64,000 nt of DNA, from the NCBI GenBank assembly GCA_021414105.1, contig JAIOPB010000038.1, forward strand, positions 1 to 64,000, in the 5' to 3' direction. The DNA is from Nitrosarchaeum sp. (GTDB lineage: Archaea; Thermoproteota; Nitrososphaeria; Nitrososphaerales; Nitrosopumilaceae). Within the stretch, counting starts at the first letter, position 1, and the number at the start of each line of letters is the position of its first letter. The notes beneath the pieces were generated by a model. That model was not told the DNA's origin, did no database searches, and worked only from the letters and a program-made list of their open reading frames with translations. A program made the translations under genes and the position numbers. Of this stretch, positions 52,953 through 61,481 are shown in pieces.

Positions 52953-53279
52953 TTACTTTATTGGACTTCCTAATGGAACATCTTCATTTACAGTTAACCA
53001 AAATGGTTTGTCATCAACATCAGCTGCCAAAAGCATTGCGTTTGATTCCACACCTGCCATTGTTTTTGGCTCTAGATTTGCAATAACAATTACAGTTTTT
53101 CCAACAATATCTTCTGGTTTGTAATATTGTGCACCGCCAATTATCACGTTTCTTGTTTCATTACCAAGATCAATAATTCCTTTTATAATTCGGGTTTTAC
53201 CTGGGATGGGTTCAGTTGAAATAATTTTTGCCACACGAATATCTAATTTTGCAAAATCATCATAAGTTACATGAGACAT
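52953..53279 (-). CDS. tRNA-binding domain protein (MetRS C-terminal/Trbp111-like)
   Basis: This 108-residue protein has the EMAP-II/Trbp111 OB-fold: DDFAKLDIRVAKIIS at the start, VIIGGAQYYKPEDIVGKTVIVIANL in pieces (GKTVIVIANLEPKTMAGVES) and AMLLAADVDDKPFWL. It binds tRNA structure-specifically and assists aminoacylation, usually with MetRS, of which it may be a separate beta subunit. The catalytic MetRS is not in the window. Confidence 0.88.
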   Translation of the reverse strand: MSHVTYDDFAKLDIRVAKIISTEPIPGKTRIIKGIIDLGNETRNVIIGGAQYYKPEDIVGKTVIVIANLEPKTMAGVESNAMLLAADVDDKPFWLTVNEDVPLGSPIK

Positions 53280-53320
53280 AAGAATTCCTAAATTACCTTG
53301 TTAAAATGAATTTCGAAATT

Positions 53321-53536
53321 TCACATTAGAACTTTTTTATCTATACCACTTGTCTCAATTTCATATTTTAGAGCCGCAGGTAATTCAATGTATTTTTTAT
53401 TAACCAATGCAATTATTTGGTCATCAGGTACGTTTACCATTTTTAGTAACTTGCCACGTTGATGAGCATAAGCGTTTTTCCAAAATCCTGCTCCATCAAA
53501 GGTTCCAATTTTTGGCATATATCGTGAGGGTTTCAT
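53321..53536 (-). CDS. Small basic protein of unknown function
   Basis: This 71-residue protein has a Trp/Tyr-containing basic N-terminal half (SRYMPKIGTFDGAGFWKNAY) and a charged C-terminal half. No recognised domain. The 153-bp spacer to the divergent SRPBCC gene contains a cloverleaf-like set of inverted repeats (53553-53631). Confidence 0.55.
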   Translation of the reverse strand: MKPSRYMPKIGTFDGAGFWKNAYAHQRGKLLKMVNVPDDQIIALVNKKYIELPAALKYEIETSGIDKKVLM

Positions 53537-53552
53537 TTTTTTAAGGGTAATT

Positions 53553-53631
53553 GACTGTGACGGAAGTTTGGCAATTGCCGTTAGAACTGGAGTTACTGTT
53601 CTGGATTTTAGGCATGTTGCCCATCACAGTC
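53553..53631. ncRNA. Candidate cloverleaf-like structured element (unproven RNA)
   Basis: Four nested inverted repeats fill 79 bp. The closing stem is GACTGTGA with TCACAGTC (perfect, 8 bp). Inside it are a 7-bp hairpin GGAAGTT/AATTGCC with one mismatch and one G-T pair, a perfect 5-bp hairpin AGAAC/GTTCT with a 10-base loop and a perfect 4-bp hairpin GGCA/TGCC with a 3-base loop. The layout is tRNA-like, but T-loop (GTTCRANNC) and D-loop features are absent in both orientations. The local GC content is higher than in surrounding spacers. It may be an ncRNA, a decayed tRNA or an operator array. Confidence 0.35.
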
Positions 53632-53689
53632 TCTTTCTTAACATATAGGAATCTAATATATTTAATGCGAAATTAACGAGTAAAAGGCC

Positions 53690-54106
53690 ATGGCAGAAAT
53701 CGAAGTTTCAGTTGAAATTAGTGCTCAAATAGACAAAGTTTGGGATATAGTATCAGACATAGATAACGAACCAAAATTTTGGAAAGGAACTAAGGAGATT
53801 AGAAACATATCAAAAAATGAAAACACAGTCAACAGGGAGATAACCATTGCATTTAGAGACCAAAAATGCATGCAGGAAGTAAAATTGCAACCCAAAGAAA
53901 AGATCGAGGTCGTATTTACAAAAGGAATCATAGACGGAACTAAAATCATCACTCTAACTGCCAAAGATGGAAAAACATTGCTGAATGTAAAATGGGACAT
54001 CAAACTTACAGGTATGATGGGTATGTTTACAGGGATGATAAAAAAACACATTGAAAGTGGAACAGTGCAAGCACTACAAAAGATCAAAGAAGAGATAGAG
54101 AGATAA
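53690..54106 (+). CDS. SRPBCC (START/Bet v1-fold) family protein
   Basis: This 138-residue protein has the helix-grip fold of SRPBCC proteins: EVSVEISAQIDKVWDIVSDI (residues 4-23) then PKFWKGTKEI, the ligand-cavity strands, and a long C-terminal helix (MIKKHIESGTVQALQKIKEE). The family binds hydrophobic ligands (polyketides, lipids, hormones). Six bp upstream of the GT2 glycosyltransferase gene, so cotranscribed. Ligand unknown. Confidence 0.8.
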   Translation: MAEIEVSVEISAQIDKVWDIVSDIDNEPKFWKGTKEIRNISKNENTVNREITIAFRDQKCMQEVKLQPKEKIEVVFTKGIIDGTKIITLTAKDGKTLLNVKWDIKLTGMMGMFTGMIKKHIESGTVQALQKIKEEIER

Positions 54107-54111
54107 AATTC

Positions 54112-55317
54112 ATGGAATTAATTTCAGATATTTTGAATTATTCACTAACTGCAATTTTAGTTGGAGTATCCATAGCATGGACATTTCTAATTAAATCCAT
54201 GATTGATTCTGTCAGATTAACACCATATCTAGATAAATTTGAAAGAAAGGAACACGCTAACCCCAAGGTTTCAATCATTCTTCCTGCAAGAAATGAGGAA
54301 GAATTTATTGGAAAATGTTTAGATTCGCTAATTGAGCAAGACTATACAAATTATGAAATTATTGCAATTGATGATTCATCAGATGATGCAACAGGTAAGA
54401 TTATTTCAGATTATGCAAAGAAAAATTCCAAAATAATACCAGTGAGTGCGCAAATAAAACCAGATGGATGGATGGGGAAAAATTGGGCCTGCATGGAAGG
54501 ATACAAAAAGGCAACGGGAGAATTATTATTATTTACAGATGCAGATACTAAACATTCACAAAATGTGGTTTCTCTTGCAGTATCACATTTACTTTCTTTT
54601 AATTTAGATGCATTATCAGCAATTCCAAAAATGCGTACAATGGATTTTTGGACAAGAATCACACTCCCGATGATTTCAACATTTCTTCATACAAGATTTT
54701 CAGCTATTCGAGTAAATGACCCTTCAAAGAAAACAGCATATTTCTTTGGTAGTTTTTTCATAATTAAACAAAAAACCTACAAAGAAGTAGGAATGCACGA
54801 GGGTGTAAAAAATGAAATTATTGAAGATGGGGCACTAGGAAAAAAAGTAAAAGAATCAGGACATAAGATGAAAATGACCAGAGGAGATCATCTAATAGAA
54901 GCAGTGTGGGCACGAGACAAAAGTACACTTTGGAATGCCCTCAAGAGACTGATGATTCCACTGTATCTTCAAAATGAAAAAATTGCAATTGGCATTTTCT
55001 TTGCAGTATTATTCTTACTTTTTATGCCGTTTCCAATTTTAGCATATTCTACTTTAGTGGTATTGGAAACAACATCGTTTTCAATTTTATTTGTAGCATC
55101 ATTTGTTGCTTCAATTATGATTTACATAGGAGCGATAATTGAAGTCAAGAAACTATTGCAATTGAGATTAATTGACGCATTATTTGCTCCCATAGGGAGC
55201 TTGATAGTAGTGCTAGGATTTTTGGGCGGATTACTTCAGGCAAAAAACAGTACTGTGTCTTGGAGAGGAAGAAAATATTCCATGAAAGACCATGTTCAGA
55301 ATTCGATAAGTGTATAG
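54112..55317 (+). CDS. Membrane-associated family 2 glycosyltransferase
   Basis: This 401-residue protein has an N-terminal membrane helix (ILVGVSIAWTFLIKSM), a GT2 domain (VSIILPARNEEEFIGKCLDS near residue 53, DDSS near 90, DADTKH near 142 and the Gx-ED-type IIEDGALGK near 240) and three C-terminal helices (about 300-380). It adds sugars to a lipid or polyprenyl acceptor at the cytoplasmic face, perhaps for glycolipids or carotenoid-like glycosides. It follows the SRPBCC gene by 5 bp. Confidence 0.88.
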   Translation: MELISDILNYSLTAILVGVSIAWTFLIKSMIDSVRLTPYLDKFERKEHANPKVSIILPARNEEEFIGKCLDSLIEQDYTNYEIIAIDDSSDDATGKIISDYAKKNSKIIPVSAQIKPDGWMGKNWACMEGYKKATGELLLFTDADTKHSQNVVSLAVSHLLSFNLDALSAIPKMRTMDFWTRITLPMISTFLHTRFSAIRVNDPSKKTAYFFGSFFIIKQKTYKEVGMHEGVKNEIIEDGALGKKVKESGHKMKMTRGDHLIEAVWARDKSTLWNALKRLMIPLYLQNEKIAIGIFFAVLFLLFMPFPILAYSTLVVLETTSFSILFVASFVASIMIYIGAIIEVKKLLQLRLIDALFAPIGSLIVVLGFLGGLLQAKNSTVSWRGRKYSMKDHVQNSISV

Positions 55318-55354
55318 CAATACTTTTAGATAGAAAATATGGTAACGATTTCGC

Positions 55355-56494
55355 ATGGATAAATCTGGAATGTTAGTAGGTGGAACAATAGGGGCTGTAA
55401 TTGTTGCAGTTATTTTTGCAGTAATTTTGATAACACCTACTACAATGAAATCGGAGATTATTGTAAGTGACAAACCCATTCCAAATACAATAGGAGAAAC
55501 AACTCCAGCATATTCAAAGAATCTTTCATTAATTGAAATATTTGAAAAATCAGAACCAGGAGTAGTCAGAGTCAATGTTCAAAGAACAGATCAAGCAAAT
55601 GGAACTAGTGGAGTTGGCTCGGGTTTTGTTTTTGATAAAAAAGGACATATCATTACAAATTCTCATGTTGTAAAGGATGTAAAAAAAGTGGTCGTTACAT
55701 TTCTTGATGGTCGTTCATACAATGCAGAAATAATTGGTTTTGATGAATTTACAGATATCGGAGTTGTCAAAGTTAATGCGGATTTGTCATTGTTACAACC
55801 ACTGTCATTGGGGGATTCATCTAATCTCAAAGTTGGAGAACCAATTGCAGCAATCGGAAATCCATTTGGACTATCAGGTTCTATGACATCAGGGATTGTC
55901 AGTCAATTAGGCAGATTATTACCTTCAGGTGCAGGGTATTCCATTCCAGATGTAATTCAAACAGATGCTGCAATAAATCCAGGAAATTCTGGAGGACCGT
56001 TGCTCAATATGAGAGGAGAAATTGTTGGAATAAACACTGCAATACAGTCCACTACAGGCGAATTTACAGGAGTTGGATTTGCAGTTCCATCTCAGACAAT
56101 AGCCAAAATTGTTCCAAGTCTAATAGAAAATGGAGAGTATCATCACCCATGGATTGGAATTTCGGGCAGAGACATTGATCCTGATCTAGCCAAAGTTTTG
56201 AATCTAAAGGATGCAGTAGGATTTCTTGTAATTACAGTAGTAGAAAATAGTCCTGCAGCAAAAGCAGGCATACACGGATCTGATGAGACAATTCAAGTAG
56301 AAGGGGTAAATTATCCAATCGGAGGAGACGTCATACTATCAGTAGACGGCAAACAAGTAAGAAAAATAGACGATATTTTGATTCATCTACAAAGGGCAAA
56401 ATCTGTTGGAGATGAAATGAGTTTAGAGATTCTAAGAGACGGTAGAACAACTAACATCACAATTGCCTTAGAAGAAAGACCAAATGGAAATTAA
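55355..56494 (+). CDS. htrA: HtrA/DegP-type serine protease with PDZ domain
   Basis: This exported, membrane-anchored protease has 379 residues: an anchor helix (GGTIGAVIVAVIFAVILITP), a trypsin-like domain with His in TNSHVVKDV (near 104), Asp in EFTDIGVVK (near 134) and Ser in INPGNSGGPLLN (near 211), and one PDZ domain (about 285-375). It degrades or refolds damaged extracytoplasmic proteins. It is 37 bp after the GT2 gene. Confidence 0.93.
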   Translation: MDKSGMLVGGTIGAVIVAVIFAVILITPTTMKSEIIVSDKPIPNTIGETTPAYSKNLSLIEIFEKSEPGVVRVNVQRTDQANGTSGVGSGFVFDKKGHIITNSHVVKDVKKVVVTFLDGRSYNAEIIGFDEFTDIGVVKVNADLSLLQPLSLGDSSNLKVGEPIAAIGNPFGLSGSMTSGIVSQLGRLLPSGAGYSIPDVIQTDAAINPGNSGGPLLNMRGEIVGINTAIQSTTGEFTGVGFAVPSQTIAKIVPSLIENGEYHHPWIGISGRDIDPDLAKVLNLKDAVGFLVITVVENSPAAKAGIHGSDETIQVEGVNYPIGGDVILSVDGKQVRKIDDILIHLQRAKSVGDEMSLEILRDGRTTNITIALEERPNGN

Positions 56495-56536
56495 AGCAAT
56501 ACAAGCATAAATACTTCTAGACAAGCAACACAACTA

Positions 56537-57706
56537 TTGAACAAACTTGTGTTAAACTCTGAGAGTTTAAACAATGTTTTAGAAAACAAGACAATTTCCA
56601 GAGACGAAATAATACAAATCTACGAAAATTCAAAAAGTAATCCCAGTGAGTTATTTTCAACAGCTCAAAAGTTGAGAAAAAAATTCAAAGAAGAGTCAGT
56701 TACATTTTCAAAAAAAGCATTTTTCAACATTGTAAATTTATGTAAAGATACATGTTCGTATTGTACTTACAAGTCAGAACCTGGTGAGGAAAAAATATCC
56801 TTGATGTCAAAACAAGAAATAAAACAATTACTGAGTCTTGCAAAAAAATACAGATGCGTAGAAGCTTTGTTTGTAACAGGAGAACAACCTGAACAAAGAT
56901 ATCAAGAAGCACGAGATTGGCTAAAAACAAACGGATTCAAATCAACTGTAGAGTATTTGATTCATGCATCAGAATTAGCAATAGAAAGCGGATTGTTTCC
57001 ACACACTAATGCAGGAAACTTGAATAAAGAAGATCTAAAAGAATTGCAAAAAAGCAATGTATCAATGGGCATAATGTTAGAAAATATCAGTGAAAGACTC
57101 ACAAAAAAAGGGATGCCACATTATCTAGCAGCAAGTAAGAGACCAAAAGCACGACTAGAAGTACTAGAGAATGCAGGAGAATTGAGAATTCCAATGACAA
57201 CAGGGATACTATTAGGAATTGGAGAAACACCAATGGAAATCATAGATTCAATTTTGGCAATAAGAAAACTACATGAAAAATATGGAAATATCCAAGAAGT
57301 GATTGTACAAAATTTTCAACCAAAACAAGATACCATGATGAAGAATTTCCCTTCAGCCAATGAAAACTATTTCAAAACAATTGTTGCATTAACAAGGATA
57401 ATCATGCCAAAAATGAACATACAGATTCCTCCAAATTTATCTCCAAATTCATATCATAGTTTTCTATCTGTGGGAATTAATGATTGGGGTGGAATTTCAC
57501 CACTTACACCTGATTATGTAAATCCAGAATTTTCTTGGCCAGAGATTAAAAAAATAGAACAAGACTCAAAGAGTGCAGGGTTTGAACTAAAATGTAGGTT
57601 TCCTGTTTATCCAGAATTTTTTTCATTTATTGGCAAAGAGTTAAGAAATAAGATGAAAGACATTGAAGATGAAGAAGGATTGGTAAAACAGGAGTATTGG
57701 AAATGA
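56537..57706 (+). CDS. cofG: FO synthase subunit 1, CofG (radical SAM)
   Basis: CofG and CofH together make FO (7,8-didemethyl-8-hydroxy-5-deazariboflavin) from tyrosine and a pyrimidine. The 389-residue product has the radical-SAM cluster motif CKDTCSYCTYKSE near residue 71, a GEQPEQ block near 117 and TTGILLGIGETPMEII near 220. TTG start, no ATG ahead of the radical SAM motif. The stop overlaps the cofH start as ATGA, so the two are translationally coupled. Confidence 0.94.
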   Translation: MNKLVLNSESLNNVLENKTISRDEIIQIYENSKSNPSELFSTAQKLRKKFKEESVTFSKKAFFNIVNLCKDTCSYCTYKSEPGEEKISLMSKQEIKQLLSLAKKYRCVEALFVTGEQPEQRYQEARDWLKTNGFKSTVEYLIHASELAIESGLFPHTNAGNLNKEDLKELQKSNVSMGIMLENISERLTKKGMPHYLAASKRPKARLEVLENAGELRIPMTTGILLGIGETPMEIIDSILAIRKLHEKYGNIQEVIVQNFQPKQDTMMKNFPSANENYFKTIVALTRIIMPKMNIQIPPNLSPNSYHSFLSVGINDWGGISPLTPDYVNPEFSWPEIKKIEQDSKSAGFELKCRFPVYPEFFSFIGKELRNKMKDIEDEEGLVKQEYWK

Positions 57707-58962
57707 GTATCAACATAGAATCACTACTTAAAAATTCAGACCCTTTTGTTTCTGAGATTTTAAACAAGGCATTATCAGATAAAGAGATATCAGCACCAGA
57801 AGGATTAAGACTATACAGTGCAACAGAAACAGATTTTCATTTAGTGGGATTGGTTGCAGATGAAATTAGAAAAAGAAGAGTCGGCGATACTGTCACATAT
57901 GTTGTAAATAGAAATATCAATTTTACCAACGTATGCATCAAACAGTGTGGTTTTTGTGCATTTAGTAGAGATTTTAGAGAGGAGGAAGGCTATTTTCTTC
58001 CAACAGATGAGATTGTAAGACGTGCAAAAGAAGCACATCAGTTAGGTGCAACTGAAGTCTGCATCCAAGCTGGCCTCCCACCAGACATGGATGGTGATTT
58101 GTATGAAAATATTTGTAGAGAAATTAAAAAAGAGATTCCAGACATTCACATACATGGATTTTCACCAGAGGAGGTTCTCTATGGAGCAACAAGATCAAAG
58201 ACAACAATTAGAGAATATCTCAAAAGACTCAAAGAATCAGGGGTAAACACTTTACCAGGAACAGCAGCAGAGATTCTAGATCAAAAATTAAGAGATAAAA
58301 TTTCTCCAGGAAGAATAAGTGTGAAAGATTGGATAGAAATAATCAAAACAGCTCATAGTCTTGGAATCAACACAACCTCAACTATGATGTTTGGACACAT
58401 TGAAACATATGAAGACAGAATAAATCATATTGTAAAGATCAGAGAAATTCAAAAAGAGACTGGAGGTTTTACAGAATTTGTCCCACTCAATTTTATCCAT
58501 AGTGAAGCTCCAATGTACAAACATCAATTGTATGAGGGGATAAGACAGGGAGGAAGCGGTAATGACGTATTGCTAACACATGCAATTGCAAGAATTATGC
58601 TAAATAATTACATAGACAATATTCAAATGTCCTGGGTAAAAGAAGGGCAGAAAATGTCACAATTGTTGTTAATGTGGGGAGCAAATGATTTTGGAGGAAC
58701 CTTAATCAATGAAAGCATTTCAACATCTGCAGGTTCCAATCACGGTCAATTGATAAGACCAAAAGAGATAAGAAGACTAGTAAGAGAAATTGGAAGAATA
58801 CCTGCAGAAAGAAACACCAATTACAAAATATTGAAAAAATTTGATACTAGTGATGAATCAGATGATGAATTAGATAAAATTTCAGACTCATCAAAATTTG
58901 GTTCATATGCAGAACTAATCAAGATTAACAAATTCAAATACAAAAATCCAAGGAAAGAATAA
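57703..58962 (+). CDS. cofH: FO synthase subunit 2, CofH (radical SAM)
   Basis: CofH generates the tyrosine-derived partner in FO synthesis. From ATG 57703 the product has 419 residues. Radical SAM motif CIKQCGFCAFSRD is near residue 77, CIQAGLPPDMDG near 120, GTAAEILDQKLRDKISP near 188 and TSTMMFGHIE near 225. The ATG overlaps the cofG stop by 4 bp and follows GGAG; a TTG two codons upstream is less likely. Confidence 0.94.
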   Translation: MSINIESLLKNSDPFVSEILNKALSDKEISAPEGLRLYSATETDFHLVGLVADEIRKRRVGDTVTYVVNRNINFTNVCIKQCGFCAFSRDFREEEGYFLPTDEIVRRAKEAHQLGATEVCIQAGLPPDMDGDLYENICREIKKEIPDIHIHGFSPEEVLYGATRSKTTIREYLKRLKESGVNTLPGTAAEILDQKLRDKISPGRISVKDWIEIIKTAHSLGINTTSTMMFGHIETYEDRINHIVKIREIQKETGGFTEFVPLNFIHSEAPMYKHQLYEGIRQGGSGNDVLLTHAIARIMLNNYIDNIQMSWVKEGQKMSQLLLMWGANDFGGTLINESISTSAGSNHGQLIRPKEIRRLVREIGRIPAERNTNYKILKKFDTSDESDDELDKISDSSKFGSYAELIKINKFKYKNPRKE

Positions 58963-59113
58963 TTTGCCTTAGATAATGCATTGAATCATTCAAAAAAGAA
59001 TTGACAAAAAAGAGGGCAAAACAGGAAATATAGAACCGTAGGCACAAAATAAGGTGTAAAAAAACCATCTAGACGGATCAACAAAGCTTCAGGTTAACAT
59101 TAATAAGGTAATG

Positions 59114-59130
59114 TACCGTACCATACGGTA
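59114..59130. promoter_or_regulatory. Operator-like palindrome TACCGTA-CCA-TACGGTA
   Basis: TACCGTA (59114-59120) and TACGGTA (59124-59130) are perfect reverse complements around CCA, ending at the first base of the wHTH gene ATG (59130). A TATA-like TTAATAAGG lies about 15-20 bp upstream. A dimeric winged-helix protein binding here would block its own transcript, which would be nearly leaderless. Confidence 0.6.
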
Positions 59131-59477
59131 TGATGCGAGCAAGACTAACATACATACCTGTAGAAGTAGCAGACCAATTCGAAGATTTTATTATAAAACG
59201 AGATGTCCAGATACTAGATGCAGTAAAAGCAAGAACACGTGATTACAGTACATTATCTCTTCTAAAATTACTGTACCAGCTTAGAGGAAATCCGATGACG
59301 TTTTCAGATCTGTATTCAAAATCAAAAATAAGAATGAAAAAATCATTTCTAAATTATTTACATCTTTGTGTAAATTACAACTTTGTTCAAAAAGAAGCAA
59401 TGGGATCAAATATGATCTATTCCATAACAGACAAAGGAAGAACCATGTTGAATTTGTTTATTCATAAAAGTAATTAG
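59130..59477 (+). CDS. Small winged-helix transcriptional regulator
   Basis: This 115-residue protein has a winged helix (about residues 40-108: TLSLLKLLYQLRGNPMTFSD, recognition SKIRMKKSFLNYLHLCVNYN and wing KEAMGSNMIYSITDKG). It resembles archaeal MarR/PadR-type or Lrp-size regulators of this class. The second Met is only one codon later. Its own palindrome at the start suggests autorepression. It is the first gene ahead of a PAC2 gene and purM (22 bp to PAC2). Confidence 0.75.
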   Translation: MMRARLTYIPVEVADQFEDFIIKRDVQILDAVKARTRDYSTLSLLKLLYQLRGNPMTFSDLYSKSKIRMKKSFLNYLHLCVNYNFVQKEAMGSNMIYSITDKGRTMLNLFIHKSN

Positions 59478-59499
59478 ATAGAACAAATCGATGTAAAGA

Positions 59500-60225
59500 A
59501 TGCAAGAAGCGTTTCCAGAAGCAGAAGTATTTGAAATTAAAAAAACTGAACTCAACAGCCCAATAATATTTGCAGGGTTTGTAGGGGCAGGTCTTGTAGG
59601 ACCACTTGCAATTAGTCACATCATTGAAGAATTAAAAATGGAGGAGATAGGATTGATGAGATCAAAATATCTGCCACCATCGACTGTTTTTATGAAAGGT
59701 AGATTACGTCATCCTTTCAGATTTTATGCAAACAAAGAAGGCACGATATGTACAATAATTTGTGAAATAACATTAAGAATGGAGGGACTGTATTCGCTTG
59801 TTTCAGCTATTTTAGATTGGGCAGAGAAAAAAGGTTCAAAAGAAATTGTAATTTTAGACGGGATAGCAAGTGAAGAGCATGATGATAAAGCATATTGTGC
59901 AGCGGGAGAAGATTTGATAAGAATGATGGCAGACAAAGACATCAGTATGATCCCACAAGGATTTATCACCGGAATTCCAGGAGGAATTTTAAATGAATGC
60001 ATTATAAGAAAAATTCAAGGAATATCTCTACTTGCAAAAGCAAACAAAACATTGCCAGATCCTGCAGCTGCATCGACGTTAATAGAGGCATTAAATAGAT
60101 TCTACGATATGAAAATAGACACATCAGATTTGGAGAAAGAAAAAGATAGAATCAATTCTGAATTTAGTGAATTGTCTCAAAAATATGTTGAGCATAGAGA
60201 AGAGTTTGCGGGCATGTACATGTGA
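59500..60225 (+). CDS. PAC2-family protein, second paralogue
   Basis: This 241-residue PAC2 protein (PF09754) has NSPIIFAGFVGAGLVGPLAI near the N-terminus, KEIVILDGIASEEHDDKAY near 115 and GFITGIPGGILNECI near 155. The last 30 residues form a charged coil. It shares the fold with the protein at 12004 but is clearly divergent, as with archaeal PbaA and PbaB. A proteasome-assembly chaperone role is possible. Followed by purM. Confidence 0.85.
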   Translation: MQEAFPEAEVFEIKKTELNSPIIFAGFVGAGLVGPLAISHIIEELKMEEIGLMRSKYLPPSTVFMKGRLRHPFRFYANKEGTICTIICEITLRMEGLYSLVSAILDWAEKKGSKEIVILDGIASEEHDDKAYCAAGEDLIRMMADKDISMIPQGFITGIPGGILNECIIRKIQGISLLAKANKTLPDPAAASTLIEALNRFYDMKIDTSDLEKEKDRINSEFSELSQKYVEHREEFAGMYM

Positions 60226-60274
60226 GGCAAAAACTAGGCAAATTCTTTTATTCACAGCAAATACGCATGAAACT

Positions 60275-61297
60275 ATTGGCTTAACCTACAAAAAGGCAGG
60301 CATAGACATAGCCAAAATCAAACAAAGCCAAGCAGCAATAGGCAAGATGATTGAATCCACACATAAACTCCAAAAAATGGCAAAAATCACACATGGTTTT
60401 GGACATTATGCTGGAATTGTAGAGATTCCGGGAGGAAAATTATTAGCTACACATACAGATGGTGTAGGAACCAAAGTAGTAATTGCAAATTTGATGAAAA
60501 AATACAACACAATTGGAATTGACTGTGTTGCAATGAATGTAAATGATATAATCTGTATTGGTGCAACTCCAGTTTCATTTGTAGATTATATTGCTGCAAA
60601 CAAAAACGATCAAAGAATTTTCAAAGGAATCGTAGAAGGATTGGTAAAAGGAGCAAAGAAATCAGCAATGCCAATTGTGGGAGGAGAGACAGCTATAATG
60701 CCAGATGTCATTGCAGGAAAAGGATTTTCATTTGATTTAGCTGGAATGGTAGTAGGTCTTGTTTCAAAAAAAGACATGGTTCTTGGAAATAAAATAAAAA
60801 TAGGAGACATTATCATAGGTGCAAAAAGTAGTGGACTACATTCCAACGGATATTCATTAGCAAGAAAAGCGCTTTTAACAAAATATTCGATAAAAGACAA
60901 AGTAAAAGGAGTGGGAACAATAGGAGAATCTCTTTTGACACCTACAGAAATTTATGTAAAACCAGTTTTAGATATAATTCAAAAGTGTAAAGTAAATGGG
61001 TTGGCACACATTACAGGTGGAGCATTTACAAAATTACTCCGTCTCAAAAAAATAGGATATGATATAGATTCACTGCCAACAATTCCACCCATAATGAAAT
61101 TAATTGAAGACCAAGGTGTGAAACAAGATGAAATGTATAAAACATTTAACATGGGTGTAGGATTTTGTGTTGTGGTATCAAAAGATCAAGCAGATAAAAT
61201 AAAATCAATATTTAAAAAACACAGCATAGCAAGTCAGGAAATTGGTCAAATTACATCTAGAAAAGGAGTTTTTGTAGATTCTATAAAAATTGCATAA
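60275..61297 (+). CDS. purM: Phosphoribosylformylglycinamidine cyclo-ligase PurM, start codon uncertain
   Basis: PurM (AIR synthetase) closes the imidazole ring in purine synthesis with ATP. The product has LTYKKAGIDI at the N-terminus, ATHTDGVGTKVVIA near 65, GIDCVAMNVNDIICIGA near 88, GGETAIMPD near 140 and LHSNGYSLARKALL near 190. The frame continues upstream into the PAC2 gene, and no ATG, GTG or TTG occurs between that stop and the conserved LTYKKAG. Starts at 60167, 60185 or 60206 would overlap PAC2; ATT at 60275 gives the usual 340-residue length and lies about 25 bp after TTTTATT, but is non-canonical. Its 3' end is part of a direct repeat (see 61268). Confidence 0.88.
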   Translation: MGLTYKKAGIDIAKIKQSQAAIGKMIESTHKLQKMAKITHGFGHYAGIVEIPGGKLLATHTDGVGTKVVIANLMKKYNTIGIDCVAMNVNDIICIGATPVSFVDYIAANKNDQRIFKGIVEGLVKGAKKSAMPIVGGETAIMPDVIAGKGFSFDLAGMVVGLVSKKDMVLGNKIKIGDIIIGAKSSGLHSNGYSLARKALLTKYSIKDKVKGVGTIGESLLTPTEIYVKPVLDIIQKCKVNGLAHITGGAFTKLLRLKKIGYDIDSLPTIPPIMKLIEDQGVKQDEMYKTFNMGVGFCVVVSKDQADKIKSIFKKHSIASQEIGQITSRKGVFVDSIKIA

Positions 61298-61355
61298 TAA
61301 TTAGACAATTGTGAAAGAAGGTTCTACTCATATGGTGGACATGATTCATTTGAAC
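61268..61355 (+). repeat. Left copy of ~90-bp imperfect direct repeat (includes purM 3' end)
   Basis: This copy begins GTTTTTG inside purM, covers its last ten codons and stop, and continues TTAGACAA...TGAAAGAA to ATTTGAA in the spacer. It aligns with 62367-62458 with small gaps. Between the copies lies the methyltransferase gene. Repeat arms that include a gene 3' end are typical of site-specific integration or of a tandem duplication. Confidence 0.6.
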
Positions 61356-61481
61356 TAAATTTCTATATAATGAATGGACTTTTCATAACAATCGATTGAA
61401 TAAAAATATTAAGATAATATTTTTAATATTATTTTTTCTACAACAGATACTTTTTTATGATATGAATTTCTATTTTTTAAA

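Noticed and set aside
53553-53631. tRNA gene
   Set aside because: Although it folds as a cloverleaf, no T-loop consensus, D-loop GG or 7-base anticodon loop occurs in either orientation.
56537-58962. Futalosine-pathway (MqnC/MqnE) menaquinone enzymes
   Set aside because: The two radical SAM proteins fit CofG and CofH better (CofH-type CIKQCGFC and GTAAEIL, coupled ATGA arrangement), and the other F420 genes are present.
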